DNA from: VXYK01 sp965214565
Lineage (GTDB): Bacteria; Actinomycetota; Acidimicrobiia; Acidimicrobiales; Aldehydirespiratoraceae
Direction: 5' to 3'
Assembly: GCA_965214565.1 (NCBI GenBank)
Contig: OZ243951.1
Coordinates: 744,001-808,000, forward strand
DNA length: 64,000 nt
Part shown: piece by piece, positions 16,420-23,999 of the stretch
Layout of the letters: the number at the start of each line of letters is the position of its first letter
Numbering within the stretch: position 1 is the first letter of the stretch
Translations under genes and position numbers: made by a program
The notes under the pieces: model-generated
Databases searched by the model: none
What the model was told of the DNA's origin: nothing
Seen by the model: the letters and a program-made list of their open reading frames with translations, nothing else

Positions 16420-19308
16420 TCATGGTGAGAACATCTGCGACTGGACTGGTGTTGCTGCGGCGGCTGCGCTTACTTGGAGGGTGGGCCATGCGGTGATGAG
16501 GGTGTTGTAGGCGCCGGCTTCTGTGGTCCAGCCTGCATCGTTGGCTTTGGCGTACAGCACGTAGGCGAGTTGACGGGCTCTGTCGGCGTTGCCGCCGAGT
16601 TGACGCAGCAACTCCGCGGCTTCCGACTCGGATCTCTCCAGCGCAGCAACGAGGTATTGCAACACCTCCCAGACGGTGAGACGGTCATCGTCTACAGGCG
16701 ACCAGTCTTCAGCCAGATCGCTGCGTTCGAAGAGGCGGAACCTGCCTTCGCGGGCCTCGCCGATACCGGACTGTTCGATCCCCTCCAGCGACGTGTTCTT
16801 GGCCCGAGCGACGCTGTCCGCGTCGCCTGAAGGGCCGGGGTTGTAGCCGTGCTGTGCGAACCAACTGAGCGCGAACCGTGTGTCGGTGTCGAGTTCTGCT
16901 TCTCCGCCGTCGAGTATCTCCCCGAGCACATCGTTGATGATCCGCAACGCCACTGACACCGACATAGACGACCCGTCGGCCTCCACCACCCGGGCGTACC
17001 GGGAGAACACCTTGATACCGGGCCCGATAGTGGACTGGGCCATATCCACCGGCGCGATATTGCCCGACTGCAACAACCGCACCGCCTCTGGCAGTTCGTT
17101 GCGAAGCGCCGCAATGAACTCGGCGCGTGTTGCCAACGAAGCCGACACCGCCCGCGGACGACACGCCAAAACGATCGACGACGCCAACGCGTTGCTCTTG
17201 GATGCCCGCAATCGATTGCCCAACTCGGTTCGTATCGGCCAAGTCGCGTTGACCTGCAGACCCGCGTCCAACACCGCTTTGAGGAAAGTGTCCCAACCAG
17301 TCGTGTGAATCTCCCCGTCTCTGTTCTCGGTCGCCTTGTACGCGTAGTAGATCGTTGCTGGCACGGCGACCGGCTGGTGCCGAGCGACTTGGTCCATAAA
17401 CTCGGCCATTCCGGACTCAAAGTGACACCTCGCTCCATCGGGACCTCCGTGGCGACCCGGATCCGCGATTATCTCATCTGCTTTCGGGGACAACAGCGTC
17501 GAACATTCTACGGGCCACACATCACTGAGGTTGCGCCGCAACCACACATAGAAGAAGTCAGAAATGTCTGCGTACCCGACATTGTCGTAATACGGCGGGT
17601 CACACGACACCACAGCACCCGAACACTCCACCACCCGCGCCCGCGCATCCCGCTGAACAGCCTCGCCCTGGATCGAAGCAGGGAAGTGTTCAATCGATCT
17701 CGCAATGCCAGAAATGCAATTTTTCCAACTCCCCGATGACGGGCCAATCGGATTGTTCTCGGTGAAGTCCCAAGACATGGGAATCGCTTGGCGTGCGAAC
17801 ACATTTCGGGCATGTTGGCGGGAAGAATCCCAAGAGCAGATCGTGCAATTTCGATCTACAAGACGATCGATTGCGAACGCCAGATAGGTCACGACAGCAT
17901 CCGCGTACGCGACAGCACCACACCCACCGTCGCGCAACCGTTCCCCATCGCTTGCCAACCCAGCCGTTGCGATGCCCGAATCCCCGTCTGCGTCTCGGCC
18001 GCTGTCGCTTACCAACCCAGTTGCTGCGGTGGCCGTGTCCTCGTCTGCGTCTCTGTCGCCGTGACGTGTCGGTGACCCGTCACTTGCGAGCCAGGCCGTT
18101 TGTGCGTCTGCCAGTATCTGTTCTTTCACCTCCACAAGAAGGTCCGAAAACGTAGTCAGCGCCACAAGCTGCCGCGATGTGAACAACTTCCACCACTCAT
18201 CGACTCCATACGCTTGAACGCGAAATCCGAGACCCTTGGCTGGTAGTGCGGCTTCGGGCATCCAAGCAGCCCGCGCGACATCTGCTGCGTCAGTGTCCTG
18301 AGGTTCCGGCGCGCAGTACCGCCGCCCGGATTCTCCTTCGGCGACAACCGCGATCAACTGCTCCCCCATGCGTCCAGCGCGGCTCTCGGACTTGATGTAG
18401 TCACCTGGGATCGCTGAGCCGGTCGCGAGGCATGTTCCGTTGCCTCGGGTAACGGTTCGTTCGACCGTGGGTTCACCGCCTTCACGGATCTCGTATGTGA
18501 TCGTCTGAGTGTCTCGGTTGATGATCGGTTCGACCCAGACTTTGGGTTTGCCGGGTCGCTTGGCCAGCGTCCATGACGCCACGAGTGGCACATGACCCGA
18601 CCACGACGGGTCGGGCGACTCGACTGTCCGCGCCCAGATCCAGGCGATCGGCGTGAGCTTCTCACCGTCTGGTCCTGTCGCGTCGGGATAGAGATGCCCG
18701 ATCCGACGCTCGGTCTCATCACGCATCCGCTGTCCGTAGGCCTCCACATCAGCAGCGAGTCCCTGAGCCCGCTCCCAAGTGTTCAGAGTCTTCTCAATGC
18801 TCGGATGAACCGGTTCCATACCAGCGAACCTCGGCGGGATCTCGATCATCGCCTTGTTGATCAACACCGCCACCGGATTCAAATCCCCCGCCAACGCGGT
18901 GAGACCGAGCCGTTGCGCTTCCAACGGAATCGCCCCACCACCAGCGAACGGGTCCAGGATCGGCGGTGGCCCGTCCGGGAAGCACCGGTCGATCTCAGCT
19001 CTGGCCTCAGCCAACACGACAGGATCATTGGAGTTCTCCCACACCACCAACCGCTCAAGGATCCCGAACAACCGCAGTCGCTCTGTTTCCTGTTGCTCCG
19101 GCGTCAGCGACTCGTCGCCTGACGGGTCATCCACCAACGACGCCCAGATCACCGCCCGAGTCGCCGCCAACGGCCGACGAGCCCACCACAAATGCAGAGT
19201 CGAGGGATGCCCATGACGAATCGACTTTTCCCGAGCCGCCGCCGCGTTGATCACCGCCAACGGCAACGCCACCTCAATCAACTTCGGCCGCACCCCACTC
19301 CCGTCCAT
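16420..19308 (-). CDS. DUF1156-family DNA methyltransferase
   Basis: 962 residues from ATG 19308 (TTG 19314 in the same frame is the alternative). The start ALPLAVINAAAAREKSIRHG and STLHLWWARRPLA is the DUF1156 signature. The AdoMet-binding motif ILDPFAGGGAIPLEAQRLG is near residue 120 and the catalytic motif VVSCDPPYYDNVGYADISDF near residue 570, an arrangement seen in large adenine methyltransferases. Residues about 405-465 are a degenerate repeat insertion (LASDG/ADxD-rich) absent from the usual family text. The C-terminal 200 residues are helical and may recognise the target or partners. Family members are encoded with DUF499 ATPases and SNF2-type helicases in candidate defence loci. It is divergent from the coiled-coil membrane protein gene at 19442. 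Confidence 0.9.
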   Translation of the reverse strand: MDGSGVRPKLIEVALPLAVINAAAAREKSIRHGHPSTLHLWWARRPLAATRAVIWASLVDDPSGDESLTPEQQETERLRLFGILERLVVWENSNDPVVLAEARAEIDRCFPDGPPPILDPFAGGGAIPLEAQRLGLTALAGDLNPVAVLINKAMIEIPPRFAGMEPVHPSIEKTLNTWERAQGLAADVEAYGQRMRDETERRIGHLYPDATGPDGEKLTPIAWIWARTVESPDPSWSGHVPLVASWTLAKRPGKPKVWVEPIINRDTQTITYEIREGGEPTVERTVTRGNGTCLATGSAIPGDYIKSESRAGRMGEQLIAVVAEGESGRRYCAPEPQDTDAADVARAAWMPEAALPAKGLGFRVQAYGVDEWWKLFTSRQLVALTTFSDLLVEVKEQILADAQTAWLASDGSPTRHGDRDADEDTATAATGLVSDSGRDADGDSGIATAGLASDGERLRDGGCGAVAYADAVVTYLAFAIDRLVDRNCTICSWDSSRQHARNVFARQAIPMSWDFTENNPIGPSSGSWKNCISGIARSIEHFPASIQGEAVQRDARARVVECSGAVVSCDPPYYDNVGYADISDFFYVWLRRNLSDVWPVECSTLLSPKADEIIADPGRHGGPDGARCHFESGMAEFMDQVARHQPVAVPATIYYAYKATENRDGEIHTTGWDTFLKAVLDAGLQVNATWPIRTELGNRLRASKSNALASSIVLACRPRAVSASLATRAEFIAALRNELPEAVRLLQSGNIAPVDMAQSTIGPGIKVFSRYARVVEADGSSMSVSVALRIINDVLGEILDGGEAELDTDTRFALSWFAQHGYNPGPSGDADSVARAKNTSLEGIEQSGIGEAREGRFRLFERSDLAEDWSPVDDDRLTVWEVLQYLVAALERSESEAAELLRQLGGNADRARQLAYVLYAKANDAGWTTEAGAYNTLITAWPTLQVSAAAAATPVQSQMFSP
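17948..18075 (-). repeat. Degenerate 57-nt tandem repeat inside the DUF1156 gene
   Basis: Two related stretches begin at 17948 and 18005, exactly 57 bases (19 codons) apart, and a third partial match follows from about 18080. They encode variants of (G)L(A/V)SDG...DADxDxxxA. The spacing keeps the reading frame, so the insertion lengthens a linker rather than breaking the protein. Confidence 0.6.
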
Positions 19309-19359
19309 CGACAAGCAGCATAACCCGACCGAGAACCAGCGAACCGGCTCTGATTAACA

Positions 19360-19388
19360 TTGCTTTTGAATATTTTTTATAGTACAAT
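19360..19388 (+). promoter_or_regulatory. Putative sigma-70 promoter for the gene at 19442
   Basis: TTGCTT (19360-19365) and TACAAT (19383-19388) are separated by 17 bases within a very AT-rich stretch. The predicted transcript would start near 19395 and leave a leader of about 47 bases before the GTG at 19442. This is one of the best consensus-like promoters in the window. Confidence 0.55.
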
Positions 19389-19441
19389 ATTGTCCGCAAG
19401 CCACTTCCCCCAGAACTCAGTCAGCATGACAGGAGCCCGAA

Positions 19442-19858
19442 GTGGCACTCACGGAACAGCAGCGCACTACGATCTACAACAGTCTCGCAGACACGGTCGG
19501 ACAACAGGAAGCAGAGTTCCTCATGGCACAGCAACCACCCGGAGGATGGGAACAGTTCGCCACCAAACAAGACCTGCACGCCGCGTTCGTCGAACTCAGC
19601 GCCAAGATGGATGTCGGCTTTGCGGAACTACGCCAACAAATCGCTGAACTCACCGCCGAGTTCAGCACCCGCTTCGCAAGAGTCGACACACGGTTCGCCG
19701 AAGTCGACACACGGTTCGCCGAAGTCAAAGAGCAGTTCGCCGAGTTGGCGGACAGACGCAGCAAAGACATCTGGGGTTTCGTCGCAGCAGTCACCGTGAT
19801 GACCGTCTCCGTCTGCGTCTCGGTCTTCATGGCAGCCTGGCAGTTCGCGCCGACCTGA
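19442..19858 (+). CDS. Coiled-coil protein with C-terminal membrane anchor
   Basis: 138 residues from GTG 19442; AGGAG (19431-19435) lies six bases upstream. The N-terminal part (EQQRTTIYNSLADTVGQQEAEFLMAQQPPGGWEQFATKQDL) leads into a long heptad-rich coiled coil (about residues 45-105) with an internal seven-residue repeat (ARVDTRF, AEVDTRF, AEVKEQF). A hydrophobic helix of about 22 residues closes the protein. Similar short coiled-coil/tail-anchor proteins (DUF1640/CCDC90-like) are frequent in actinobacteria and sometimes sit in defence or mobile regions. It is divergent from the DUF1156 gene with its own promoter. Function unknown; an antisense-free frame and good start make the gene real. 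Confidence 0.8.
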   Translation: MALTEQQRTTIYNSLADTVGQQEAEFLMAQQPPGGWEQFATKQDLHAAFVELSAKMDVGFAELRQQIAELTAEFSTRFARVDTRFAEVDTRFAEVKEQFAELADRRSKDIWGFVAAVTVMTVSVCVSVFMAAWQFAPT

Positions 19859-19892
19859 CCCCCAGGCACATTCGCGCCACATCCCGACGGGC

Positions 19893-19967
19893 CCCGATTG
19901 GTGGGTTCTCAGAGACCCTGCGGCGGGTGGCGTCGTCTAGCCCGTCTCAGTTCGAGCACGGATTTTC
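19893..19967 (-). pseudogene. Relic of a second DUF499 gene, distal part
   Basis: Read on the minus strand with one frameshift, this stretch gives IRARTETG then LDDATRRRVSENPPIG, matching VRARNDDGFDDATRRTVSEN near the end of the intact DUF499 protein encoded at 11305-14565. The similarity is also evident at DNA level. It continues across the IS element at 21382, so the element was inserted into this relic. Confidence 0.7.
19960..19967. repeat. 8-bp target-site duplication, left copy (GGATTTTC)
   Basis: GGATTTTC stands directly before the left inverted repeat of the IS element and is repeated exactly at 21382-21389 directly after the right one. An 8-bp duplication is the size known for ISL3-family elements. 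Confidence 0.92.
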
Positions 19968-21381
19968 GGCTCTTCGCGTTTCAGGTCGGAGTCGGTGGGG
20001 TGAGGGTCCGCGGCTGAACGCGAGAGATCCCCCAGAATCGGAGCTTTGAGACAACCGAGAAACTGGAGGATCTCTGTGGAAGTTGACCCTACACGCGTGT
20101 GTGAGTTGTTGGTCGGGTTGGGCGATGTGGAGGTGGTCGGCGTCGACGACGAAGCTGCCGGGCCGTTGCGTTTGCATGTGCGGCGGCGGGCACCTCGACC
20201 GGACTGTGCGGCCTGTGGCGGACCGTTGTGGTCCAACGGTGAACGGGCCGTGGAGTTGGTTGACCTGCCGGTGTTCGGGCGGGCGGTGTTGCTGGTGTGG
20301 CACAAACGCCGGTGGCGCTGCGGGGGTAGCGAATGCGCGGCGGGTACGGTCACTGAACAGGACTGTCAGATTGCGCCGCCGCGTGAGCGCCTGACGACGC
20401 GGGCGGGTCGCTGGGTCACGCGTCAGGCCGGTCGTGGCCGCCCGCTCAAAGAAGTCGCATCAGAGCTGGGATGCAATTGGCATCCGGTGAACGGGTCGGT
20501 GCAGCGTTGGGGCCAAGCACTGCTCGAAGCCGATGTCGAGCGGATCGGTGACACTGAGGCGTTGGGTCTTGACGAGCATTTGATGTGGCGCCGCGGGAAG
20601 TTCCGGACCAAAGCCTGGGCAACCGGTGTTGTTGATGTCGGTCGGGGCCAGTTGTTGGACATAGTGCCACACAGAACGGCGCAAGCACCCGCACGGTGGT
20701 TGTTGGGTCAACCACAGGAGTGGCGTGACAACATTGCTTGGGCGACCCTGGACCTGTCAGGGCCGTACCGGGCTGCGTTCGACACTGCGCTGCCACACGC
20801 CAAGCAGGTCGCTGACCCGTTTCACGTCGTGAGACTCGGCAACGACGCGCTCGACGAGGTTCGTCGCCGGGTCCAAAACCAAACGCTCGGTCACCGCGGA
20901 CGCAAACACGATCCGCTGTACAAAGCACGCAAACTGTTGGTGTCAGGCTCTGAGAAGATCGGTGACAACGGACAGGTCAGGCTGCGGGGACTGCTCCAAG
21001 CAGGCGACCCCCACGGCGAGGTCCGCAACGCCTGGCACGCCAAAGAGGTTCTCCGCTCGATCTATGACATCGGCGACCCCGAAACCGGTGCTGAGACCGT
21101 GACCCAGCTCGCTGATGAGTTCCAAGACCCGTGGCTGCCAGACGAGATCAACCGGCTCGGCCGCACCCTATGGCGTTGGCGCACCCAAATCTCGAACTGG
21201 CACCACGCCAGGGTCACAAACGCCGCTACTGAAGCAGCCAACAATCTGATCAAACGCGTCAAACGCGTCGCCTACGGGTTCACCAACTTCAACAACTACC
21301 GAATACGAACACTCCTCTACGCCGGCAAACCCAACTGGACACTACTCAACACCCTCACCCCGACCTGAAACGCGAAGAGCC
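19968..21381 (+). mobile_element. Complete ISL3-family insertion sequence
   Basis: The element is 1414 bp. Its ends are a perfect 21-bp inverted repeat: 19968-19988, beginning GGCTCTTCGCGT, and 21361-21381, ending ACGCGAAGAGCC. It is flanked by an exact 8-bp duplication (GGATTTTC). One full-length transposase gene fills the inside. Terminal GGCTCTTC ends, 8-bp duplication and transposase type agree with ISL3. Intact ends, intact transposase and undiverged duplication indicate recent insertion and probable activity. The insertion split a small relic of a DUF499 gene, so no working gene was broken. Confidence 0.95.
20076..21368 (+). CDS. ISL3-family transposase
   Basis: 430 residues from GTG 20076, where GGAGG lies six bases upstream (TTG 20046 in frame is less likely). 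The N-terminus carries the ISL3 zinc-finger pattern: RPDCAACGGPL, then WHKRRWRCGGSECAAG. The DDE catalytic residues fit at ALGLDEHLMWRRGK, ATLDLSGPYRAAF followed by ADPFHVVRL, and NAATEAANNLIKRVKR. The C-terminal YGFTNFNNYRIRTLLYAG is a hallmark of the family. Length is normal and no frameshift is seen, so the enzyme should be functional. It catalyses cut-and-paste transposition of the element from its terminal repeats. Confidence 0.95.
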   Translation: MEVDPTRVCELLVGLGDVEVVGVDDEAAGPLRLHVRRRAPRPDCAACGGPLWSNGERAVELVDLPVFGRAVLLVWHKRRWRCGGSECAAGTVTEQDCQIAPPRERLTTRAGRWVTRQAGRGRPLKEVASELGCNWHPVNGSVQRWGQALLEADVERIGDTEALGLDEHLMWRRGKFRTKAWATGVVDVGRGQLLDIVPHRTAQAPARWLLGQPQEWRDNIAWATLDLSGPYRAAFDTALPHAKQVADPFHVVRLGNDALDEVRRRVQNQTLGHRGRKHDPLYKARKLLVSGSEKIGDNGQVRLRGLLQAGDPHGEVRNAWHAKEVLRSIYDIGDPETGAETVTQLADEFQDPWLPDEINRLGRTLWRWRTQISNWHHARVTNAATEAANNLIKRVKRVAYGFTNFNNYRIRTLLYAGKPNWTLLNTLTPT

Positions 21382-21389
21382 GGATTTTC
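21382..21389. repeat. 8-bp target-site duplication, right copy (GGATTTTC)
   Basis: Exact repeat of 19960-19967, directly after the right end of the IS element. Confidence 0.92.
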
Positions 21390-21415
21390 AGAGTGGTTTG
21401 CAATGCCGACCAACC
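21382..21415 (-). pseudogene. Relic of a second DUF499 gene, proximal part
   Basis: On the minus strand these bases read ALQTTLKI, which joins to the relic at 19893-19967 once the IS element and one copy of its target duplication are removed; the intact DUF499 protein has VEITLEVRAR at this place. Farther upstream no similarity is visible. Confidence 0.55.
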
Positions 21416-21453
21416 GTGGACGCATCAAAATCCCCTGTCGCGACCCCCTCCGG

Positions 21454-21831
21454 TCAAACACCATCCCGGATGGCAGGCGAACTCACCTCGGGCACCGGGC
21501 GAACCTCGTTGGAGAGGATTAGCAAGCAGTCCTGACTGTCCAACAAGCGGCGAAGTGCATTTTGATTCTTGATGATCCACCGCTTCGCCTCGATCGGATC
21601 GTCCGTCGCCACCGCGATCAGGGCAACTCCCAAAGCACTGGCAAGGCATCGAAGGTCGGGCTGTTCAAGTGAGCCACGGGCGAGGAACAACACGCCGCGA
21701 CCTCCTTGATCAGAAACAAAACGGACAAGCTCTTCGTCCGTGACAGCTGCTCCGTTCCAACGTTGGAGATCCAAAGACTGCGCCTCGTCAACCAGGCTGT
21801 TGGTGAACACGGCATCGCAGAGCAACCACAT
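21454..21831 (-). CDS. PIN-like (DUF5615/Mut7-C type) putative toxin
   Basis: 125 residues from ATG 21831, which lies two bases after the stop of the DUF433 gene, so translation is probably coupled. WLLCDAVF carries an early acidic residue as in PIN-fold nucleases, and AAVTDEELVRFVSDQGGRGVLFLARG plus LGVALIAVATDDPIEAKRWI follow the strand-helix pattern of DUF5615/Mut7-C PIN-like proteins, which are known toxins partnered by DUF433 antitoxins. Acidic positions D8, D34/E35/E36 and D79/D80 could form the metal site (approximate numbering). The gene order, with a DUF433 protein just upstream, supports a toxin-antitoxin role. No search was possible; the exact subfamily is uncertain. Confidence 0.6.
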   Translation of the reverse strand: MWLLCDAVFTNSLVDEAQSLDLQRWNGAAVTDEELVRFVSDQGGRGVLFLARGSLEQPDLRCLASALGVALIAVATDDPIEAKRWIIKNQNALRRLLDSQDCLLILSNEVRPVPEVSSPAIRDGV

Positions 21832-21833
21832 GA

Positions 21834-23270
21834 TCAAACAGCACTCAGCAGTTGGACGCCCACAAGCGCTGTGTCTTCGAACGGCTTCCCCTCCAATTCG
21901 GGATAAGCCGCCTCAATCACACGACGTTCGCCGTGGAGGTTGACCCTGGCCAGTGCTTTGGCGCCAATCCGATAGCCATCGAGGTGAGGCGTCCCATGCA
22001 ATACCGTCGGGTCCAGCCTCGTATTAGCGCTCGCCCGCAACAGATCAAGTGTCTCTCGGCCGCCATAGCTGAACGGTCGAAAGACATCGTCCACATTCGC
22101 AATATCAAATCCCAGCGGGAGTTCGCCCGACTCAACATCAACCCATCCGTTGCCTTGGTCTACCAAGACATTGCCGCTTGAAGTAACGCCGAGTTGAGCA
22201 GCCGACGAATCACCAGCAAAACGTGCCAGCGAAGTCACCACTTGGCTTGAGACTCGGCGAGGCGAGACCGACTTCAGATAGGTCCACGTCCGCACCGCTA
22301 CAACGTCTCGGAAAGTCCAGTAGCAGCCAGCAGACCTACGCGGTGTCAACAGGCCGAGTTTACGCAAGTAGTTCAACGAGGACGAAGTTGTCCCCGCGAG
22401 GAAAGCCGCCTCCTTCGTAACGTAGGCACCAGCAGAAAATACGCTGGGGTCCCAAACAACTGTCTGCACATCGGAACTGGCGCTGTCAAGACTGAGTTTG
22501 TGAGTCCCGGGCAACAGTGTGTTGATCCTGGTGAGAAGCTGGACGACTCCGCGGTCGTCGGCCGGAAAGTCTTCGACGATGATCTGAAATTCAGAGAACC
22601 TCGGGTACCTGCTCAATACCCGGGACCGGGTGGGATGTCCGCAAACAAGAACGGTGTGCGAGCCGAACCACGGCACGATCTCAGCGGTCGATACGAGTCG
22701 TCGGAGCGATGAACCCGCTTCGTCGAGACGGACAGCGAGCCGCAACAGAGCGGCCGCGTCGAGTGACGTGTCGAGCACGACCATCGCCATAACCGCATGC
22801 TGGTCGTCTCGCTCGCCCGCGCCCGGCCAACATTGCCGATAGAGACGTGCTTCCTCGGCTGTGGCAGGGATCGTCGTAGAATCGAGTCTGATTCGACCCG
22901 CCCGGTCGTCTCCAACTGCCTCCGATACCCTCGCTCGAACCTCGGGACCCACCGCTGGATTGCCGCATAGCGATGCGGCCTCCAACAGCAGACCACGGTC
23001 CCCTAGCCCTAACGCCAAGTCACACAAAGCGCCCGCTGCTTCAAAGAAATCCAGTCGAGCAGCGATCTCCGCCGCGAAACGCAACCGTTCACGATCCTGC
23101 CGCAGCATAGGCAGCACTCCCGAGATCGCCGCTGGCAACGATTCGGCTTCTTCTGCGGTGAGATGCGCGACAAATCCAGACATCGCCGACGACAGCGACT
23201 GCGTCCAAGGATCGGTGCTCCTCAGCGCTTGGAGGGCAGCAGCGTACAAACCGGGCGACGGCTGAGTCAT
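21834..23270 (-). CDS. MerR-like helix-turn-helix protein with C-terminal DUF433, long novel N-terminus
   Basis: 478 residues from ATG 23270, which overlaps the TGA of the upstream gene (ATGA). Residues about 290-345 (AYVTKEAAFLAGTTSSSLNYLRKLGLL...YWTFRDVVAVRTWTYLKS) form a MerR-type DNA-binding helix-turn-helix. The C-terminal 70 residues (TVLHGTPHLDGYRIGAKALAR...VIEAAYPELEGKPFEDTAL) match DUF433, the antitoxin partner of DUF5615 PIN-like toxins. The first 280 residues are unlike ordinary DUF433 antitoxins, which are 75-230 residues; they are helical at first (AAEIAARLDFFEAAGALCDLAL), then alpha/beta (IVPWFGSHTVLVCGHPTRSR). Likely autoregulatory antitoxin with an added sensor or partner-binding region. 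Confidence 0.7.
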   Translation of the reverse strand: MTQPSPGLYAAALQALRSTDPWTQSLSSAMSGFVAHLTAEEAESLPAAISGVLPMLRQDRERLRFAAEIAARLDFFEAAGALCDLALGLGDRGLLLEAASLCGNPAVGPEVRARVSEAVGDDRAGRIRLDSTTIPATAEEARLYRQCWPGAGERDDQHAVMAMVVLDTSLDAAALLRLAVRLDEAGSSLRRLVSTAEIVPWFGSHTVLVCGHPTRSRVLSRYPRFSEFQIIVEDFPADDRGVVQLLTRINTLLPGTHKLSLDSASSDVQTVVWDPSVFSAGAYVTKEAAFLAGTTSSSLNYLRKLGLLTPRRSAGCYWTFRDVVAVRTWTYLKSVSPRRVSSQVVTSLARFAGDSSAAQLGVTSSGNVLVDQGNGWVDVESGELPLGFDIANVDDVFRPFSYGGRETLDLLRASANTRLDPTVLHGTPHLDGYRIGAKALARVNLHGERRVIEAAYPELEGKPFEDTALVGVQLLSAV

Positions 23271-23902
23271 GGCCGCCATTCCATGCCTCCCAACGCCGCC
23301 ATCGGAATGTCGTTATCGATGCGCTCCCCGGACACCCCGCATGGCGACCATCGCACGAACCGACCGGGAACAGCGTCAAGCCCTCGCGGCTCTCGCACGT
23401 CTACTCCCGCTGCTTTCATCAGGGCCATGGGGAAGATCATTACAAGATAAGGAGGTTTCTGCTTGATTTGCAGCCTGGATCTGGTCTGTGGACCGTTGAG
23501 ACCCGTGATCCTCGTCTCAGGAATGAGCCATGAGTGCGGCGCTGGAACCAGGACACCACCAGCCAGTTGACGGAGTGCAACAGCCGAGGGATCAGCTTGG
23601 GATTCGAGAAACTTCAGGTATTGTCCGGGTTGCCGAAAGAACTCCCGGTGGTGGGCCGCGAGGTGAAATCGCCAGAACACATCAACCGAGACGCAGCGCG
23701 CGTAGTCGCGGTCCGGCGGCCACAGCGGCAACCCTGCGACCACCCTCCGACGAAGGCTTTCGAGCCGAACCTCAACCAATTCAGGCTGGGAAGCCGTTAG
23801 CGGTACCAGCCCTTTGGCTTCTTGACGAACGGACCGGCGCAGCTTCGTGTCGCTGGTCACGACATTGATCAGATCCAGGGCATCCTTCACGGCGTTGTAC
23901 AT
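23267..23902 (-). CDS. Unrecognised protein, first gene of the PIN-like/DUF433 unit
   Basis: 211 residues from ATG 23902. I do not recognise a family. It starts with a helical segment (MYNAVKDALDLINVVTSDTKLRRSVRQEAK), then an Arg-rich part and WRFHLAAHHREFFRQPGQYLKF, and ends in a beta/coil region with PYLVMIFPMALMKAAGV and RFVRWSPCG. No membrane helix or signal peptide. It shares an ATGA overlap with the DUF433 gene, so the three genes form one translationally coupled operon. The start is supported by a TAATAT box seven bases upstream and no Shine-Dalgarno sequence. Its role may be a third toxin-antitoxin partner or effector. Confidence 0.6.
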   Translation of the reverse strand: MYNAVKDALDLINVVTSDTKLRRSVRQEAKGLVPLTASQPELVEVRLESLRRRVVAGLPLWPPDRDYARCVSVDVFWRFHLAAHHREFFRQPGQYLKFLESQADPSAVALRQLAGGVLVPAPHSWLIPETRITGLNGPQTRSRLQIKQKPPYLVMIFPMALMKAAGVDVREPRGLDAVPGRFVRWSPCGVSGERIDNDIPMAALGGMEWRP

Positions 23903-23909
23903 CACAACA

Positions 23910-23915
23910 ATATTA
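23910..23915 (-). promoter_or_regulatory. Putative -10 box (TAATAT) for the three-gene unit
   Basis: On the minus strand TAATAT lies seven bases before ATG 23902 in a locally AT-rich stretch, suggesting a leaderless transcript and independent expression of the unit from the helicase gene beside it. Confidence 0.45.
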
Positions 23916-23999
23916 CATAGAAGATATGTTGATTCTTCTGGGATGGAGTCACGAAATGGAGCCAACCAAACTCTGGTAACGCCCTTGACCGCCTCCGGG

